Source of the DNA: Papilionanthe hookeriana x Papilionanthe teres
Lineage: Eukaryota > Streptophyta > Magnoliopsida > Asparagales > Orchidaceae
Length of the DNA: 64,000 nt
Assembly: GCA_022702705.1 (NCBI GenBank)
Contig: CM040429.1
Span: 113,251,943 to 113,315,942 of the forward strand
Direction of reading: 5' to 3'
The notes beneath the pieces are model-generated. The model worked only from the letters and a program-made list of their open reading frames with translations, was not told where the DNA came from and ran no database searches. How positions within the stretch are numbered: position 1 is the stretch's first letter; the number at the start of each line of letters is the position of its first letter. The translations under genes and the position numbers were made by a program. Positions 48,086-59,783 of the stretch are shown here, piece by piece.

Positions 48086-48420
48086 CTCGAGTCTTGGCTT
48101 TAAAATTCCGTACTCGTCCGATGATCCGTTGAATGATTAACCGTGAATCCCCGTAGATGTTGATATTTGTTATCCCCATTTGAATAGTTAATTCCAGTCC
48201 TGTTATGAGAGCTTCGTATTCTGCTTCGTTGTTTGTACATGGCTATGTTAAGTGGTAGGAGTATCTTAACATCCCCCGCACCAGTGTTATAAAGATTAGT
48301 CCGATTCCTGCCTTACCGGGCACTATCACTTGCGATTCTTCGTCTTTGTGTGCTGAAGATGCTCCGTCGAAATAAAATTCCCAATGTCGATCATCAGGGT
48401 CTTCTAAGCTCATTATTTGT
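48086..48420 (-). pseudogene. Second (aRNH-type) RNase H domain of pol
   Basis: After the classic RNase H comes a second RNase H-like domain. Readable motifs are WEFYFDGASS (first Asp), then KAGIGLIFI. After a frame change near 48,240 come CTNNEAEYEALI (Glu) and NIYGDSRLIIQ (second Asp). Tat-lineage plant Ty3/gypsy elements are known to carry such an additional, archaeal-like RNase H, and this supports the family assignment. It would degrade genomic RNA during reverse transcription. The frame is broken. Confidence 0.78.
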
Positions 48421-48977
48421 TCATCTGGCAAGTCGTCATTGAGAGGAGATTCTGCCGCAAAGGGTGTACTTGCGAGGAAGTCTGCTAGGACTTGTCCCTT
48501 TACGGCACGAAGAGGCACGAAAGTTATATCGAATTGAAATAATATCATTGACCACCTGGCAAGTCTGCCAGAAAGCGTCGGACGGGTCATCAGGTATTGC
48601 AATGGATTAAATTTCGAGATCAAGTTGACCTTATGAGAAAGCATGTAGTGCTCGAGCTTTTGAGCGACGAAGATCAGGGCCAAACAATGCTTTTCAATTG
48701 GAGGATACTTTATTTCCGTTGGAAGTAAACGACGGCTTAGGTAGTAAAGAGCATTTTCTTTACCCTCATCATTGACCTGGGCTAACAGGGCTCCGAGAGA
48801 GTCATCTAAAGCCGCGGTGTATAGTATCAACGGTCTACCCGAGACTGGGGCTGCTAAGACAGGAGGTGTCATTAAATATTGTTTAATGTCCTCGAAGGCC
48901 CTCTGGCATTTCTCTTCCCAAATAAATTTGGCGTTCTTTTTAACTAATGCCGAGAAAGGCTGACACCTACCTGACAA
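48421..48977 (-). pseudogene. RT connection and first RNase H domain of pol
   Basis: One open frame reads from the RT thumb (GRCQPFSALVKKNAKFIW) into the gypsy RNase H-like region: LILYTAALDDSLGALLAQ, ALYYLSRRLLPTEIKYPP, EKHCLALIFVAQKLEHYM, FNPLQYLMTRPTLSGRLARW and KGQVLADFLA. The acidic residue expected in LYTA is replaced, consistent with reports that this domain has become a tether where a second RNase H is present. A TGA near 48,990 separates it from the rest of RT. Confidence 0.85.
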
Positions 48978-48989
48978 GTTTGAGATAAA

Positions 48990-50038
48990 GCGTCAAAGAT
49001 ATGCCAACTTCCCTTGAAAAGATCGTAGTTGTTTTAAAGTTCTGGGAGGTGGCATTTCTAAGATAGCTTTAATCTTTTCCGGGTCGATTTCAATTCCACG
49101 ATGTCGGACAACGAATCCTAAGAATTTCCCGGAGGTAACGCCGAAGGCGCATTTTAAGGGATTCATCTTAAGGTTAAATTATCTTAATCGTTCGAAAACA
49201 ATTCTCAAATCATACAGGTGGTTTTCCTTTACTTTGCTTTTGATGACCCCATCATCCACGTAGCATTCGACTTGATTGTGGATGAGATCATCAAAAATTC
49301 TTGTCATCGCTCTCTGGTAGGTTGCTTCGCGTTCTTCAGTCCGAATGGCATCACTGTGTAGCAATATACTCCAATCGGCGTTCTGAATGCTGTAAGTTTT
49401 TCATCTTCTGGAGCCATTTTTATCTGGTTGTATCTTGAAGATCCATCCATGAATGAGAATATTTCATGTGTTGAAGCAATGTCGATCATTAATTCTGGGA
49501 TCGGTAGAGGGAATTCATCTTTTGGACATGCTTTGTTTAAATCTCTAAAATCCACACAAATTCTGATCTGACCATTCTTCTTCCTGACTGGTACCACATT
49601 GGCTAACCAAGTCGGATATTGTTCTTTAAGGACAAATTTAGCGTCTATTAGCTTTTTAACTTCAGCTATGACTTGTTGTTTGATTTCTAGACGCATTCTT
49701 CTAGAACCTTGTCTGACTGGAACAGAAGTACGATCCACTCCTAGCTTATGGACTGCGACCTCTGGAGCTAATCCTGGCATCTCATCATAGCTCCAAGCAA
49801 AACAGTCTTTAAATTCCATCAATAACTTGATTATTTCTTCGGAGTCTTCTTTATTGAGTAAGGAGCTAACAAAGGTAGGTCTAGGCTCTTCGCTAGTACC
49901 TAAGTTAACTTCCGTTAACTCATCTATTGTAGATTTGATCTCTTCTTCAAACTCTGGTGGAGCGTTTCCAATTTGTAAATCTTCAAGTTCTTCTGTAGCT
50001 TCCATGCAGTTTTCATTAGACTCGCAAGTGACAACCAA
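48990..50038 (-). pseudogene. Ty3/gypsy reverse transcriptase
   Basis: The RT of the family T pol has YPTWLANVVPVRKKNGQIR, CVDFRDLNKACPKDEFPLP, the first catalytic Asp in FSFMDGSSRYNQI, and MPFGLKNA. A frame change at about 49,310 precedes TYQRAMTRIF and the YVDDGVIKSK box with both catalytic Asp residues. The N-terminal part (DCFAWSYDEMPGLAPEVAVH) is also typical of plant gypsy pol. The region to 48,990 retains CAFGV and GKFLGF-like motifs. Catalytic residues remain, but a frameshift and a stop inactivate it. Confidence 0.92.
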
Positions 50039-50129
50039 GCAAAATTCAGTATCGTCAACCGATCCTATCGTGCCGAATCCGAGACCATGCCTTGAATTGG
50101 GTGGACGACCGGAGTTATTCCATAAATTT

Positions 50130-51240
50130 TCAAAATGTTGTGATTGACCTTTTGTCCATTTTCGAGGTAAGAAACCACGGCTGAATTAAATTTTGAACAC
50201 GGGGAGAGTACCACTCAAAAGGCAATTCCATTAGTTCTGATGAAGTAGCATCTTCAAATTGTACATTATTTTCGGTTTTGGAGGAAGGAGCACCACGGTA
50301 GAATTTGATGGGCTTTGCACCGCCGCTACGTACCTTTTTGACCACCATACCCTCGATCTTATTAGAATGGATCGGGGTCAGGGTCATAGTATGTACATAG
50401 TGGTTAATCTTCTCGTACATCGATTTATATTCCTCGTTCTTTTCATCTTTGTGTGAGATCCTGAATTGCGGCTTCTTCCGACTTATTTTCGCTGCTTCTT
50501 GCTTGATTTCTTTTTCTTCTTCAGAACTATCTTCCCAATCAACATTGATGGCTAGTTTCTTCTGTCCAACTGTCCTAACGTCTCTGCCACGACCTCGTCC
50601 CCGGCCTCGACCTCGGGTGCGAGTTGTGGAGAAACCTTCACCATTTCGCCGTAAGGGAGTAGTGAGTGACTGTTGGACTAGAACTTCAGGTTCTTCGTCG
50701 TCCCGAACTTCCTTTGCTTTATTCGTTATGGTATCCCTGGAGAAGATTGTTTTCTTCGGAGATGCGTAATAAGCTGCATCCTCATGGATTCCAATTTCAT
50801 GTATGGAGAATGGTTGTAAGTCACCTTTGATGCACTGTTCCCCTCCATCGTAGTATTTGATGCACTGATGTAGAGATGATGGTACCATCCGGTTTTCATG
50901 TATCCATGGTCGGCCCAAGTAGAGCGTTGAATGACGTTTCGAATCGATTATGTGGAATTTCGCGGTTGTCTTTGCTAAGTCACCGGTCTTCATTAGCAGT
51001 GTTATTGATCCGAGGGCTCTTTCTCCTTTCTGGTTGAATCCTCTTAATAACATTTTGTCCGCTTCGAGCTCGCGAGCATCAATTTCCAAGTATGTTAGCG
51101 TTCGAAGATTCATTATATTGATTGATGCTCTTGGATCCACCAATACTGCGGAGAGTGTAAACTTCCCGATTGTAAGCTCGAAATGTACAACGGTTGGTTG
51201 TGGTCCGCTGTCCCAAGTAGTAGGTCATTGTCCGTGAAGG
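50130..51240 (-). pseudogene. Retroelement protease and linker
   Basis: The retropepsin-like domain begins around PLYISSL and continues, after a frame change near 51,140, with VDPRASINIMNLRTL, LGSITL, TTAKFHIID and STLYLGRPWIHE. The active-site triplet normally reads D[S/T/P]G. Here it is DPR, one G-to-A change from Gly, so the protease is inactive. A linker with an Arg/Gly-rich run (TRGRGRGRGRGR, about 50,595-50,630) follows and leads to the RT. The protease would cleave gag-pol. Confidence 0.82.
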
Positions 51241-53050
51241 TAACACCTCGTTGTTCCTTTAACGAGCAAACCTCATCAAAGGAATCTCCGGTCATTTGAG
51301 CTAAGCAAATTTTTGGATCAAGTAAGGCCTTGATCAGAGCTTCTCTCATCTCCTTTGATAAGATGAGAGCGTCGTAGATGCTCAATTTGGCTGGTAGTTT
51401 CCTAAGATGGGCTAGCACGTTGTAGTCCACTTTATTTTCATGTGTCTCGTTTTCTTCCCGAATGGGTATTTCTTCCGACGGGGTTGGTTCTTCCCGAACA
51501 ACCACACGCTTTCCTTTGTCCTTTGGACCCATTCTCGGAGGTAGAACTCTTCCACTTCTTAAGTTGACTTCGTGATTTCTTCTGAATCTAGTATTGAGTT
51601 TGCTGGTGTCTCCTTCTGAATTGGAATGACAGTTTCTTCTGGATTAGCTTCGGAATCTGAAGGCTCTAACTCTATTGTGACTGGAGCTCCTCGAAACTTG
51701 CAAATGGATTCGTTGCTTGTTGAACTCTCGTAGCCTCCTTGGTGGATGTCTTCTTCGTCATTGTGATCGTTGAGATTGTGTATGATTTGAGAATTGTTAT
51801 TTGTATCGGAATCGGCGTCCGGATTAGGTTTATTGCCGCTAGTTACGTAATCGTTAGAAACAGTCAAAACGTAGCCAACGCCATAACCCTCATCATTATA
51901 AGATCCCACCGGAGTGAGTAAATAATCATACAGAGTCAGAGGTTCGAGGGATTTCTCCCCCGAATCAGAAACAACTATCCTAGGATAAGCAGCCCCTAGT
52001 CTAGCCTTAAGAGCCTCGGTCTACTCTTCTTCGTCAATTTTCTTTTTTTCTTCAATCGTCTCTTGTTGAGGTGGTTCTTCTATCGCAAGTGATAGTGCCG
52101 ACTTGACAGGTTTCAAACTCTGAATTGAGGCTCACACCGAAGTGGTTTGGATGCGATCCAAAATTTTCTTCGAAGACTTTGTCCAAGCGGTACTCCATCC
52201 ATCATTCATCGCATGGGGATCTATCGGAACAATGAGATCCATCGAGATAACATTGACGGAACCTCCTTTCTGGGTTTCCTTCATGTATTCCTTCGGGATC
52301 GTTATGTTCCCTTTTCGAAGATTGTCGTTGAGCCAACTTTAGAAGGTAATACAATCTTCTATCTTGTGTCCAAGCATCCGGTGGTAAGGGCAAAAGTTGG
52401 GATCACCTTTCTTGTCGACTTCTTCTGGTCTTTTAGGCTCTCGTAGTTGGAAATCTGGAGTTTTCATCAGACTGTGGAACATTTTCGGCACTGCCTCATT
52501 CTTGAACGGATACTCCCTGCTCAGAAGCTCCCTTAACGTACGTTGTGGACGAGGTGGTTGTTCATACTGTTGAGATGATCGATAGCCGGGTCGGGGTTGC
52601 TGGTAATTCGTTGAGGTTGTTGCGGCCGTTCGACGGTATTTGTATCGGTCGCTTGCCTTTATCGACTCGCTGCAACGATCCCGGACTTCTTTTCAAAAGC
52701 TTTCACGGGCTTCGTTTGTCCGTTTTGTCGATGAAACTTAATTGCTTCGCCTCCTCTTGCAAGCTTCCGGCCTTGCTTAACAACTTCTCGAAAGTCTTAA
52801 TAGTAAATCCCTTGAGGAGAAGTGCTATCGGGCCATGAATGCTCTTAAGTAAAATGCCGACTGCGTGCTGTTCTTGTAGCTGTGGCTCACACTTCATGCT
52901 TAGATTCCTCCATCGAAGTATATAGTCCACCAAAGTTTCGTTCGGCTTCTGCTTCTCTACCACTAAATCACCTATAGTGATGTGGTGCTGAGCTCCGGCA
53001 AATCGCTTGATGAAGAGGTTCTCTAATTCTGAAAATGTCTTCACCGAGCC
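51241..53050 (-). pseudogene. gag, N-terminus missing
   Basis: The retrotransposon gag domain is readable from GSVKTFSELENLFIKRF through KPNETLVDYILRWRNLSM and KTFEKLLSKAG (53,050-52,703). A zinc-finger-like segment FCPYHRMLGHKIEDC lies near 52,350-52,395, with one in-frame stop after it. An acidic stretch (51,559-51,909) follows, then the VDYNVLAHLRKLPAKLSIYD block (about 51,430), typical of Tat-lineage gag-pro junctions. The N-terminal codons are replaced by an LTR copy whose end abuts codon GSV at 53,050. Gag would form the particle. Several frameshifts are present. Confidence 0.85.
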
Positions 53051-54849
53051 TGTCGGCATTATTTTTAGGTTGAGTGTCGTATTTTGAAAAGGGGTCGCCT
53101 ACAGAAGTTGTCGGCGAATTTTAATTTAATTTAAATATAGATATAATTTAGAAAGTAGTATTTGATTTCAAAAATAATTTTAAATTTGAAGATTTTAAGA
53201 TATGAAATCAAACCGATCTCACATCCCCAAATAGTTTATATAAACGAGCACCGCATCACAAACCGTGTATCTATCCCTAAGGATAAACACACTCGTCGAT
53301 GGTGGGGCTCGGTTAAATAAACTAGAAGATTTGTGACATCCGTTTGGTCCGCGAACCAATTTTATAAGCCGACAAATTCCCTGCTTAATATGAAAACATT
53401 AAACGGGGTTTATATTACTCGGGTTCTTTAAAATTCCTATAAGGGCAAGCCCCTATAGTTAATTACATCTTAAGTGACGGGAATCACCTAAGAAAACTTT
53501 CGATAATAATCGATAATTCTGCTCTCAAGAATTTCAAAGTTTAAGTTTTCAAAGAATTGAATTTTTTGAATCTCGATAGGGAATGGATCGAGTTTGGAAC
53601 ATTTTATTTTGGGAATTCAAAGGAAGAAAAGTAGGAGAAATTACGTATTCGAAGTGAACTTCGATAATCTCCCGACTATCCTATTGTTTGGCTTGGATTT
53701 AGGAAGGTCCTAATGTTTATTTAGTATTTTGATCCCGCCAATTTTAATTAATTAGGACTTATATTCGTATGATAAAATCATACAAATAGCCTCGAAGATG
53801 TGAGGGTTTATATCGTATCGGACGACTACCTCGGAGTCCTAAGACCGGTTAGGGCTTAATTTGCAATGCAAATGCCTAACGAAGAGTTGAGGATTTATGT
53901 TGCACTAGGCAAACTACCTCGAAGTCCTATGGCTTTGTTGTTCAATTCTAGGAAAGTTTTGCTGAAGTAGGTTCTAGTTTTGCTGACGACGATGGCCGTG
54001 TCTGCCCACCATGCTCCGAGCTCCTTGTTGTTGCGAGAGGTTTAGTTTTAGAAATCATAAATCGGGGGATGAGAAAAGTGTTTTGGTTTAGAGAAGTCTT
54101 AATTTCCAAGTGTTTTTTGTGTTTTAATTAAAACAAATCTTAAAGTTGATTATAACAACACCGGTTAAGATCCCACGGTTCCATCCTTCCGGCATCATTA
54201 TTTTTATCGGATTCACTTAGTCCGAGATGAATTTGCTAAACTCAACCGAATGAGTTCCACACTTTCATTTAGACCGTGGGAAATCCCGTTAGCAACACGT
54301 AGGTTACATCATCCGAGGTATTCCCGATCATCCAACAGGACGTTTTAATTTAGTTGTAGTTGTAGTTTTGTGGTTTTGTTTGTGATTAAATTTTGAGTTG
54401 TTTTATATTTTGAATGTTGTGGCGGTGAATTTTATCTTGTAGTGTCTTTTAATTTAGTTATGGGTTTCAGTTTTAGGGACTATCCTAAAGGTGTGGGTTT
54501 TCATGCAACAGTTGTTTATCATGCAAGAAAAATAAGTGCGATGCGATTAAATAAATTACCGTAAAGTAAATCGCAATAAAATAAAAGCGTACCTGGAGGG
54601 TCTTCCCGTCATCCCAAGCTGCACTTAAAACACGGTTAGAATATTTAAGCAAGTTCCTAGGTAAAGCTAAGGTAAGGGTTATGGTTTTCTACCAAATTCC
54701 TAATCCTATAGCTAGTCATTTCCTATGACGTCTAGGTTCCTTGTGTTTTTGGTTTGAAGACGATTTTCTTCATCAAAGAACAATTAAGTTCAATTGTTCT
54801 TATAAATATCCTATGATATTGAGGAAGTGCTTAAGAAGAATCTTAAACA
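53051..54849 (-). mobile_element. Family T LTR, copy B
   Basis: A 1.8 kb LTR with ends TGTCGGCAT and TTAAACA, noticeably closer to copy A than to copy C. The hairpin core is at 53,437-53,458. Its CA end (minus) abuts gag directly with no PBS. In minus sense its TG start is preceded by CGGAGAAAAGA, which looks like a polypurine tract. It may be the 3' LTR of a short nested element whose 5' LTR is copy C, or the product of a recombination that removed the gag N-terminus. Confidence 0.75.
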
Positions 54850-54981
54850 TCTTTTCTCCGAAAGGAGTTGGTTATACTCGTTGAGGGCACGAGGAAATGA
54901 ACGGGGTATTCCAACGGAAGAATGGTAGTCTTGGTCCGCAGGGGCATGGGCTCCTTCTTGATTTATGAAAGCAAAAGTCAT
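54850..54981 (-). pseudogene. gag N-terminal fragment after PBS
   Basis: A short coding start lies downstream of the PBS: ATG at 54,981, then TFAFINQEGAHAPADQDYH and FPRALNEYNQLLSEKR, cut at 54,850 by LTR B. By position it is the beginning of gag or of a leader ORF of a family T element. The similarity is not strong enough for me to name the product. Confidence 0.5.
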
Positions 54982-55007
54982 TTGATCGAAATGGAGAGAG
55001 GAACTAT

Positions 55008-55025
55008 TCCCCGGCGGAGTCGCCA
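55008..55025 (-). other. Primer-binding site, tRNA-Arg type
   Basis: The minus strand reads TGGCGACTCCGCCGGGGA, starting four bases after the end of LTR C. TGGCGACTCC... is the PBS style I recall for Ogre/Tat elements, complementary to a plant tRNA-Arg 3' end. It shows that copy C is a 5' LTR. Confidence 0.75.
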
Positions 55026-55029
55026 AAAT

Positions 55030-56620
55030 TGTCGGCATATTTTTAGGTTGTGTGTTGTATTTTTGAAAGAGGTCGCCCTACGAAATTGTCGATGAATTTT
55101 AATTTAATTTAATTATATAATTTGAAAAGTAGTATTTGATTTTGAAAATAATTTTAAATTTGAAAAATTTTAAGATATGAAATCAAACCGATCTCACATC
55201 CCAAAATAGTTTATATAGACGAGCACGCACCTGAAACCGTGTATGTCCGAAGAATAGGCTACATGACGATGGGGCTCAATTAAATAAACTAGAAGATTTG
55301 TGACATTTGTTTGATACTGCCGAACCAATTTTATAAGCCGACAAATTCCTTTGCTTAATATAAATGAATTAAACGGGGTTTATATTACGGGGTTCTTAAA
55401 GTTCCCTATAAGGGCAAGCCCTTATAGTTAATTACATCTTAAATGAAATAGATATTTAAACTCTCGATAATGATGAGTGGTTTGCTCTCGAAAATTTCAA
55501 ATTTTAAGGTTTTTGAAAAGTTGGATTTTTGAAATTTCAAAAGGATTAGCTCAAATTTGGAACATTTATTTTCGGGGGTCCAAAAGGAAGAGGATGCAGG
55601 AGAAGAGAGTTTGAAAGATCAAGAAGAATCTTTAGCCGCTTTCCCCTGACTATCACATTGTTTGGCTCGAGATTCTAAGAAAATCCTGTATTATACGTAT
55701 TTGATCTTGCCGATTTTAATTAATTTGGACTTATATTTGTATGATAAAATCATACGAAAAAGCCTCGAAGATGTAGGGTTTATGTCGTACTAAACGGCTT
55801 ACCTCGGAATCCTAAGACTCGGTTGAAGGCTTAATTTACATGATATGATCGTACACGCTTTAACGAAGAGTTGAGGATTTATGTTGCACTAGGCGAACTA
55901 CCTCGAGATCCTATGGCTTGGTTATTTAATTCTAAGAAAGGTTTCTTTGAGAGTAGACTCGGGTTTTGCGGTGACGATGGCTTAGTGCGCCCACCATGCT
56001 CCGAGCTCCTTGTTGTTGCGAGGTTTAGTTTTAAAAGATTATGTCAAAGAAAGAGGAGTTTGGTTTTCGGAATCTTAAAGTCCAGTGTTTTTAGTGTTTT
56101 AGTTAAAATAAATCTTAAAGTTATTAAATAAGACGATTAAGATCCCACGGTTAGTCATCCCGACTGCAGATTATTTTCATTAATTCACTTAGTCGAGATG
56201 AATTTGCTAAACTCGGCGAATGAGTTCCACACTTTCATTTAGGCCGTGGGAAATCCCGTTGACAACATGTGGGTTACATCATCAGAAATTATTCCAGATC
56301 ATTCAATGAGACATTTTAATTTAGTTGCAATTGTAGTTTTGTGTTTTGTTTGTGATTCAAATTTTGAGTTATTTTATATTTTAGTGTTGTGGCGGTGATT
56401 TTATCTTACGGTGACTTTTAATTTAGTTTTGGTTTCGGTTCGGGACTACCCTAAAGGTTTTGGTTTTCATGCAACGATTGTTTATCATGCAAGAAAGGTA
56501 AAGTGCATTTGCAATAAAGTAAATTGCACTAAAATAAGCGTACTGGGGTCTTGTCGAGTCATCCCAATTGCGCTTAAAACACATGTTAAGGCATTTAAAT
56601 ATTTCGAAGCAAGTACAGAG
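55030..56620 (-). mobile_element. Family T LTR, copy C (5' LTR, truncated)
   Basis: This matches LTR A from TGTCGGCAT to about its position 36,960, then homology stops. The hairpin core at 55,406-55,427 is a perfect 10-bp stem (CTATAAGGGC, loop AA, GCCCTTATAG). It is more diverged from A and B than they are from each other. Open frames within it (55,871-56,131, 56,411-56,626) are not genes. Confidence 0.75.
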
Positions 56621-56629
56621 ATGTAGAGA

Positions 56630-56816
56630 ATTTTACCCTTCTACCACTAGTAATCTTCCAGAGACCTCTTCTAGCAGCTAACAAAGATATAATCTCATCT
56701 ATCTCCTCCTCTGTAGGATTTTTAATGGAATAAAGACATAAAGTATCCATAGGCAATTCATAAAATGAATTGATCACCTTAGGTGTAAATGTTATTGTCT
56801 TCCCTCTCTCCATCAC
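56630..56816 (-). pseudogene. Fragment resembling plant retroelement protein of unknown role
   Basis: A short frame with MERGKTITFTPKVINSFYEL and EEEIDEIISLLA. The RGK.I.FTP..IN.FY pattern resembles the conserved start of a plant-specific domain annotated as putative plant transposon protein in Athila-like elements. It lies about 2 kb downstream, in minus sense, of an Athila-type integrase and is truncated at LTR C. The assignment is tentative. Confidence 0.4.
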
Positions 56817-58839
56817 TAGGTCGTCTTCAGATTTAGGCAGATTTTAATAAAACTCCCAAAATACAAAGATCACTGCAACAACAGAGAAAAAACAACAAGG
56901 ATATCACTGTTGGCGAACAATAAGATCTTCCACTTCTTCACCCAGATTTTTAAAACATCTCTCAGGAATTAACTTCTTTGATTGAAGTGCTTCGCTATAA
57001 TGATCCTGAGCCGTAGAACTCAAAAATTTGTTTGAATCGAATGTACACTTCTCTTGCTTCTTTTCATTCTTGGTGCCATTCTAAAAATTACAAAACATTT
57101 CACAATAAATTTATAAATCCACTCTAACTCACTAGATTTAACTTCTAAAAGTTTAAAGTCACTCTTCCATGTAAAATCCATCAATTTTAATCAAATTTTC
57201 ACCATGAATAGTACATTTTTGAAATTTCCATAATGAACATAAAATCCATGGTGAAAGTAAAATAATTTTACATAAAATAGAAGCTCTAACCATGAGAAGA
57301 TGAAATCTAACGAACTTAGCTCGAATCCACCAAGATATCTTCACTTATAGGCATGCCCTGAGTGTAAAAACGTGAATGCTTGAGGAAGAAGAAGGAGAAA
57401 TGTGGAAAAAATGGTGGTTTTTGACCTTTAAAACAGTCATAAAACTAGTTTTAGTGAATCGGCGCTTAAGCGCGACTGTTGCAGCGCTTAGACACGGGGA
57501 ACTTTGGTTTGCTCTCGCTTAAGCACAGATTTTGGCACTTCGGTGCCAGTGCACAAATGTTTATATTTCCAAATTTTGATTAAAATGCACATTTTCCCAT
57601 GTTAAACACCCTCTCATGGTCTTAAATAAGTCATAATAACAATTTCTTCCCCTTCTCCTCTCTTTTTTCTAAAAGATTTTCAACATTTCACAACTTAGAT
57701 TCAATCACAATAACACAAATATTTTTGCACAGACACAACAATTTCATTAACATATATTCAACACGTACAAATACACATCACATATCTAATCTCATTCCAA
57801 AATGTTTTGGATGAGATACCCTCTAAATTCATCACAATACAAGCCAAGTTTACAGAAATACTTAAAGCAGACAAACAATAACAAACAAGCAAACAAACAC
57901 AAACATATAACTTAATTCCATTCTCCATTAGGTGGAAAACATCCTTCACCTTCAGTTGTTCCTTCTGAACCATTTGATACATAGATTTGTTAGAAGGGAC
58001 GATGATGAAGAACTTTGATATAATCCTCTTCAATCCACTTGTTTTTCAGATACATTGCCTTGTCTGCTTCTTTAATATAACTTGAATGACTAAATTGCAT
58101 ATTGAATTACCAACCAAAATGCGCTAAATGTGCTTTAGTTTCATTTACCTTTGCCTCATTTTATTCCAAATCAGCCTCATTATTTGAAATCATTCCTGTT
58201 ATTCCTTTAATAGTAACGGTTAGGAATCCATTATATAACTTTTGCGCACTTGGACTTACAAACTTCTTCTAGGTGGCTTCCTCCTTTTTCTTCAAATCAT
58301 TCTCCCAAGAAGACATATTTGCTATCTTTTCACTCCTTAAACAACTCAAATATTCATTCTCGTAGACTTAAGAATGGAAATTTTGAAAGGGGAAAGTTCC
58401 CTCTTCATTTCTATGCTATCTATAAACTTTAGTAGAGCCTATACCCACTTACCACTTTTAAAAACCACCAAATAACATTTAAGGTCACTTTCCCACATTG
58501 AATTCTTCTAGAACATCATTTAGGCACATTTTTATAACTCAGGCGCTTAAGTGCTAGTTTTGGGAGCTTAGGCGTCAATGCATAGTTAAGCATAGGTCAC
58601 CCTAACGTCCAAATACTCATTATTACAAGTCTAAGGCATCATTCAAAGCCTTAAATTTATCACAAAAAGTTCAAAATACTACCACAATTCTCTAAAATGA
58701 ACACAACAACAACAGTCAAAATAAAGGCACACTGATAACTTATAGAATGTCTCCCACAAAGTGCTTGGTTTTACGTCGTCAGCCCGATTTACCCAATGCT
58801 TATTCTGGGTGACCCAACATGAAAACATCTTTCAATTTA
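56817..58839 (-). other. Noncoding Athila-like debris
   Basis: No gene is recognisable. Two GCGCTTAAGCGC-like patches occur (57,460-57,560 and 58,540-58,600). The minus-strand frame at 57,758-58,033 has no known domain. This region probably represents the sequence after pol of the same Athila-like element. Confidence 0.4.
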
Positions 58840-59783
58840 GTCTAATCCCCTAAGAAATAGTGTTTCAGCCTATGACCATTTACTTTATAAATTTTCATGG
58901 TTTTAGCATCTTTAATATCCACAGCTCCATAAGGATAAACTTTTACCACATTAAATGGGTCGATCCACCTACTTAAGTTTGCCTAAAAATAATATCAATC
59001 TTGCATTATAAAGAAAAACTTGTCTTGGCTCAAAATTTTTAGTAAGAATCTTCCGATCATGCCATTTTTTCAGCTTATCTTTATAAATCTTAGCATTTTC
59101 ATTTGGCTCATTGCTTATCTCTTCCAGCTCATTTAATTGGAATAATCTCTTTTTACTAGCATACTTCAAATTATAGTTAAATTCCTTAATAACCCAATAA
59201 GCTTTATGCTCAAGTTCCATTAGTAAATGAAAACCTTTCCCATAAATTAACCTAAATGGTGACATTCCTATAGGAGTTCTGTATGCAGTCTTATAAGCCC
59301 ACAAAGTAAAATCTAGTTTAAATGACCAATTCATTTTTGTTGGATTATAGATTTTTCAAGAATTCTTTTGATTTCTCGATTAGAAACTTCAGCCAAACCT
59401 CTTGTCTGAGGATGATAAGTAGTAGAAATTTGATGATAGATATGATATCACTTCAATAATTTTTCTATTAACATGTTTTTAAAATAATTTCCCCCATCAG
59501 TTGTGATAACACTTGGCATTCCAAATCTGTAAAATATATTCATTTTTAAGAATTTTGCAACACTTTGAGCATCACATCGAGGTAAAGCAACAACTTCTAT
59601 CCATTTAGACACATAGTCTACTGTTAACAGTATATATAAATTTTTGAAAGATGGTTTAAATGGTCATGAAATCTGATCCCCAAACGTCAAAAATTTAAAC
59701 TTTAAAAATATAATTTAGGAGAATCTCTTTTCTTCTAGAAATATTGCCTACACGTTTACATCGATCACAATCTTTAATATAAG
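58840..59783 (-). pseudogene. Athila-type Ty3/gypsy integrase
   Basis: In minus sense the zinc-finger end KDCDRCKRVGNIS (about 59,780) is followed by WGSDFM (first Asp), VDYVSKWIEVVALPRCDA, VITTDGGNYF (second Asp) and YHPQTRGLAEVSNREIKRIL (catalytic Glu). The spacing of 35 residues between the last two is as expected for DDE integrases. Then come LWAYKTAYRTPIGMSPFRLI, YGKGFHLLMELEHKAYW, LQ/FQLNELEEISNEPNENA and FNVVKVYPYGAVDI near 58,930, plus KVNGHRLKHYF near 58,865. Several frameshifts and stops are present. Everything upstream (RT and so on) was lost when LTR D came to abut it at 59,784. Confidence 0.88.

Larger units (their letters stand above)
45151..53050 (-). mobile_element. Internal region of family T Tat/Ogre-like Ty3/gypsy element
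   Basis: The order is gag, protease, RT, RNase H, second RNase H, integrase, AlkB-like ORF, all on the minus strand. It is flanked by a repeat-filled 3' UTR and LTR A on the low side and by LTR copies B and C with a tRNA-Arg-type PBS on the high side. The whole spans about 21 kb (35,312-56,620). Dual RNase H, the PBS, long 3' UTR and size point to the Tat/Ogre lineage. The AlkB ORF is the unusual addition. Confidence 0.85.
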
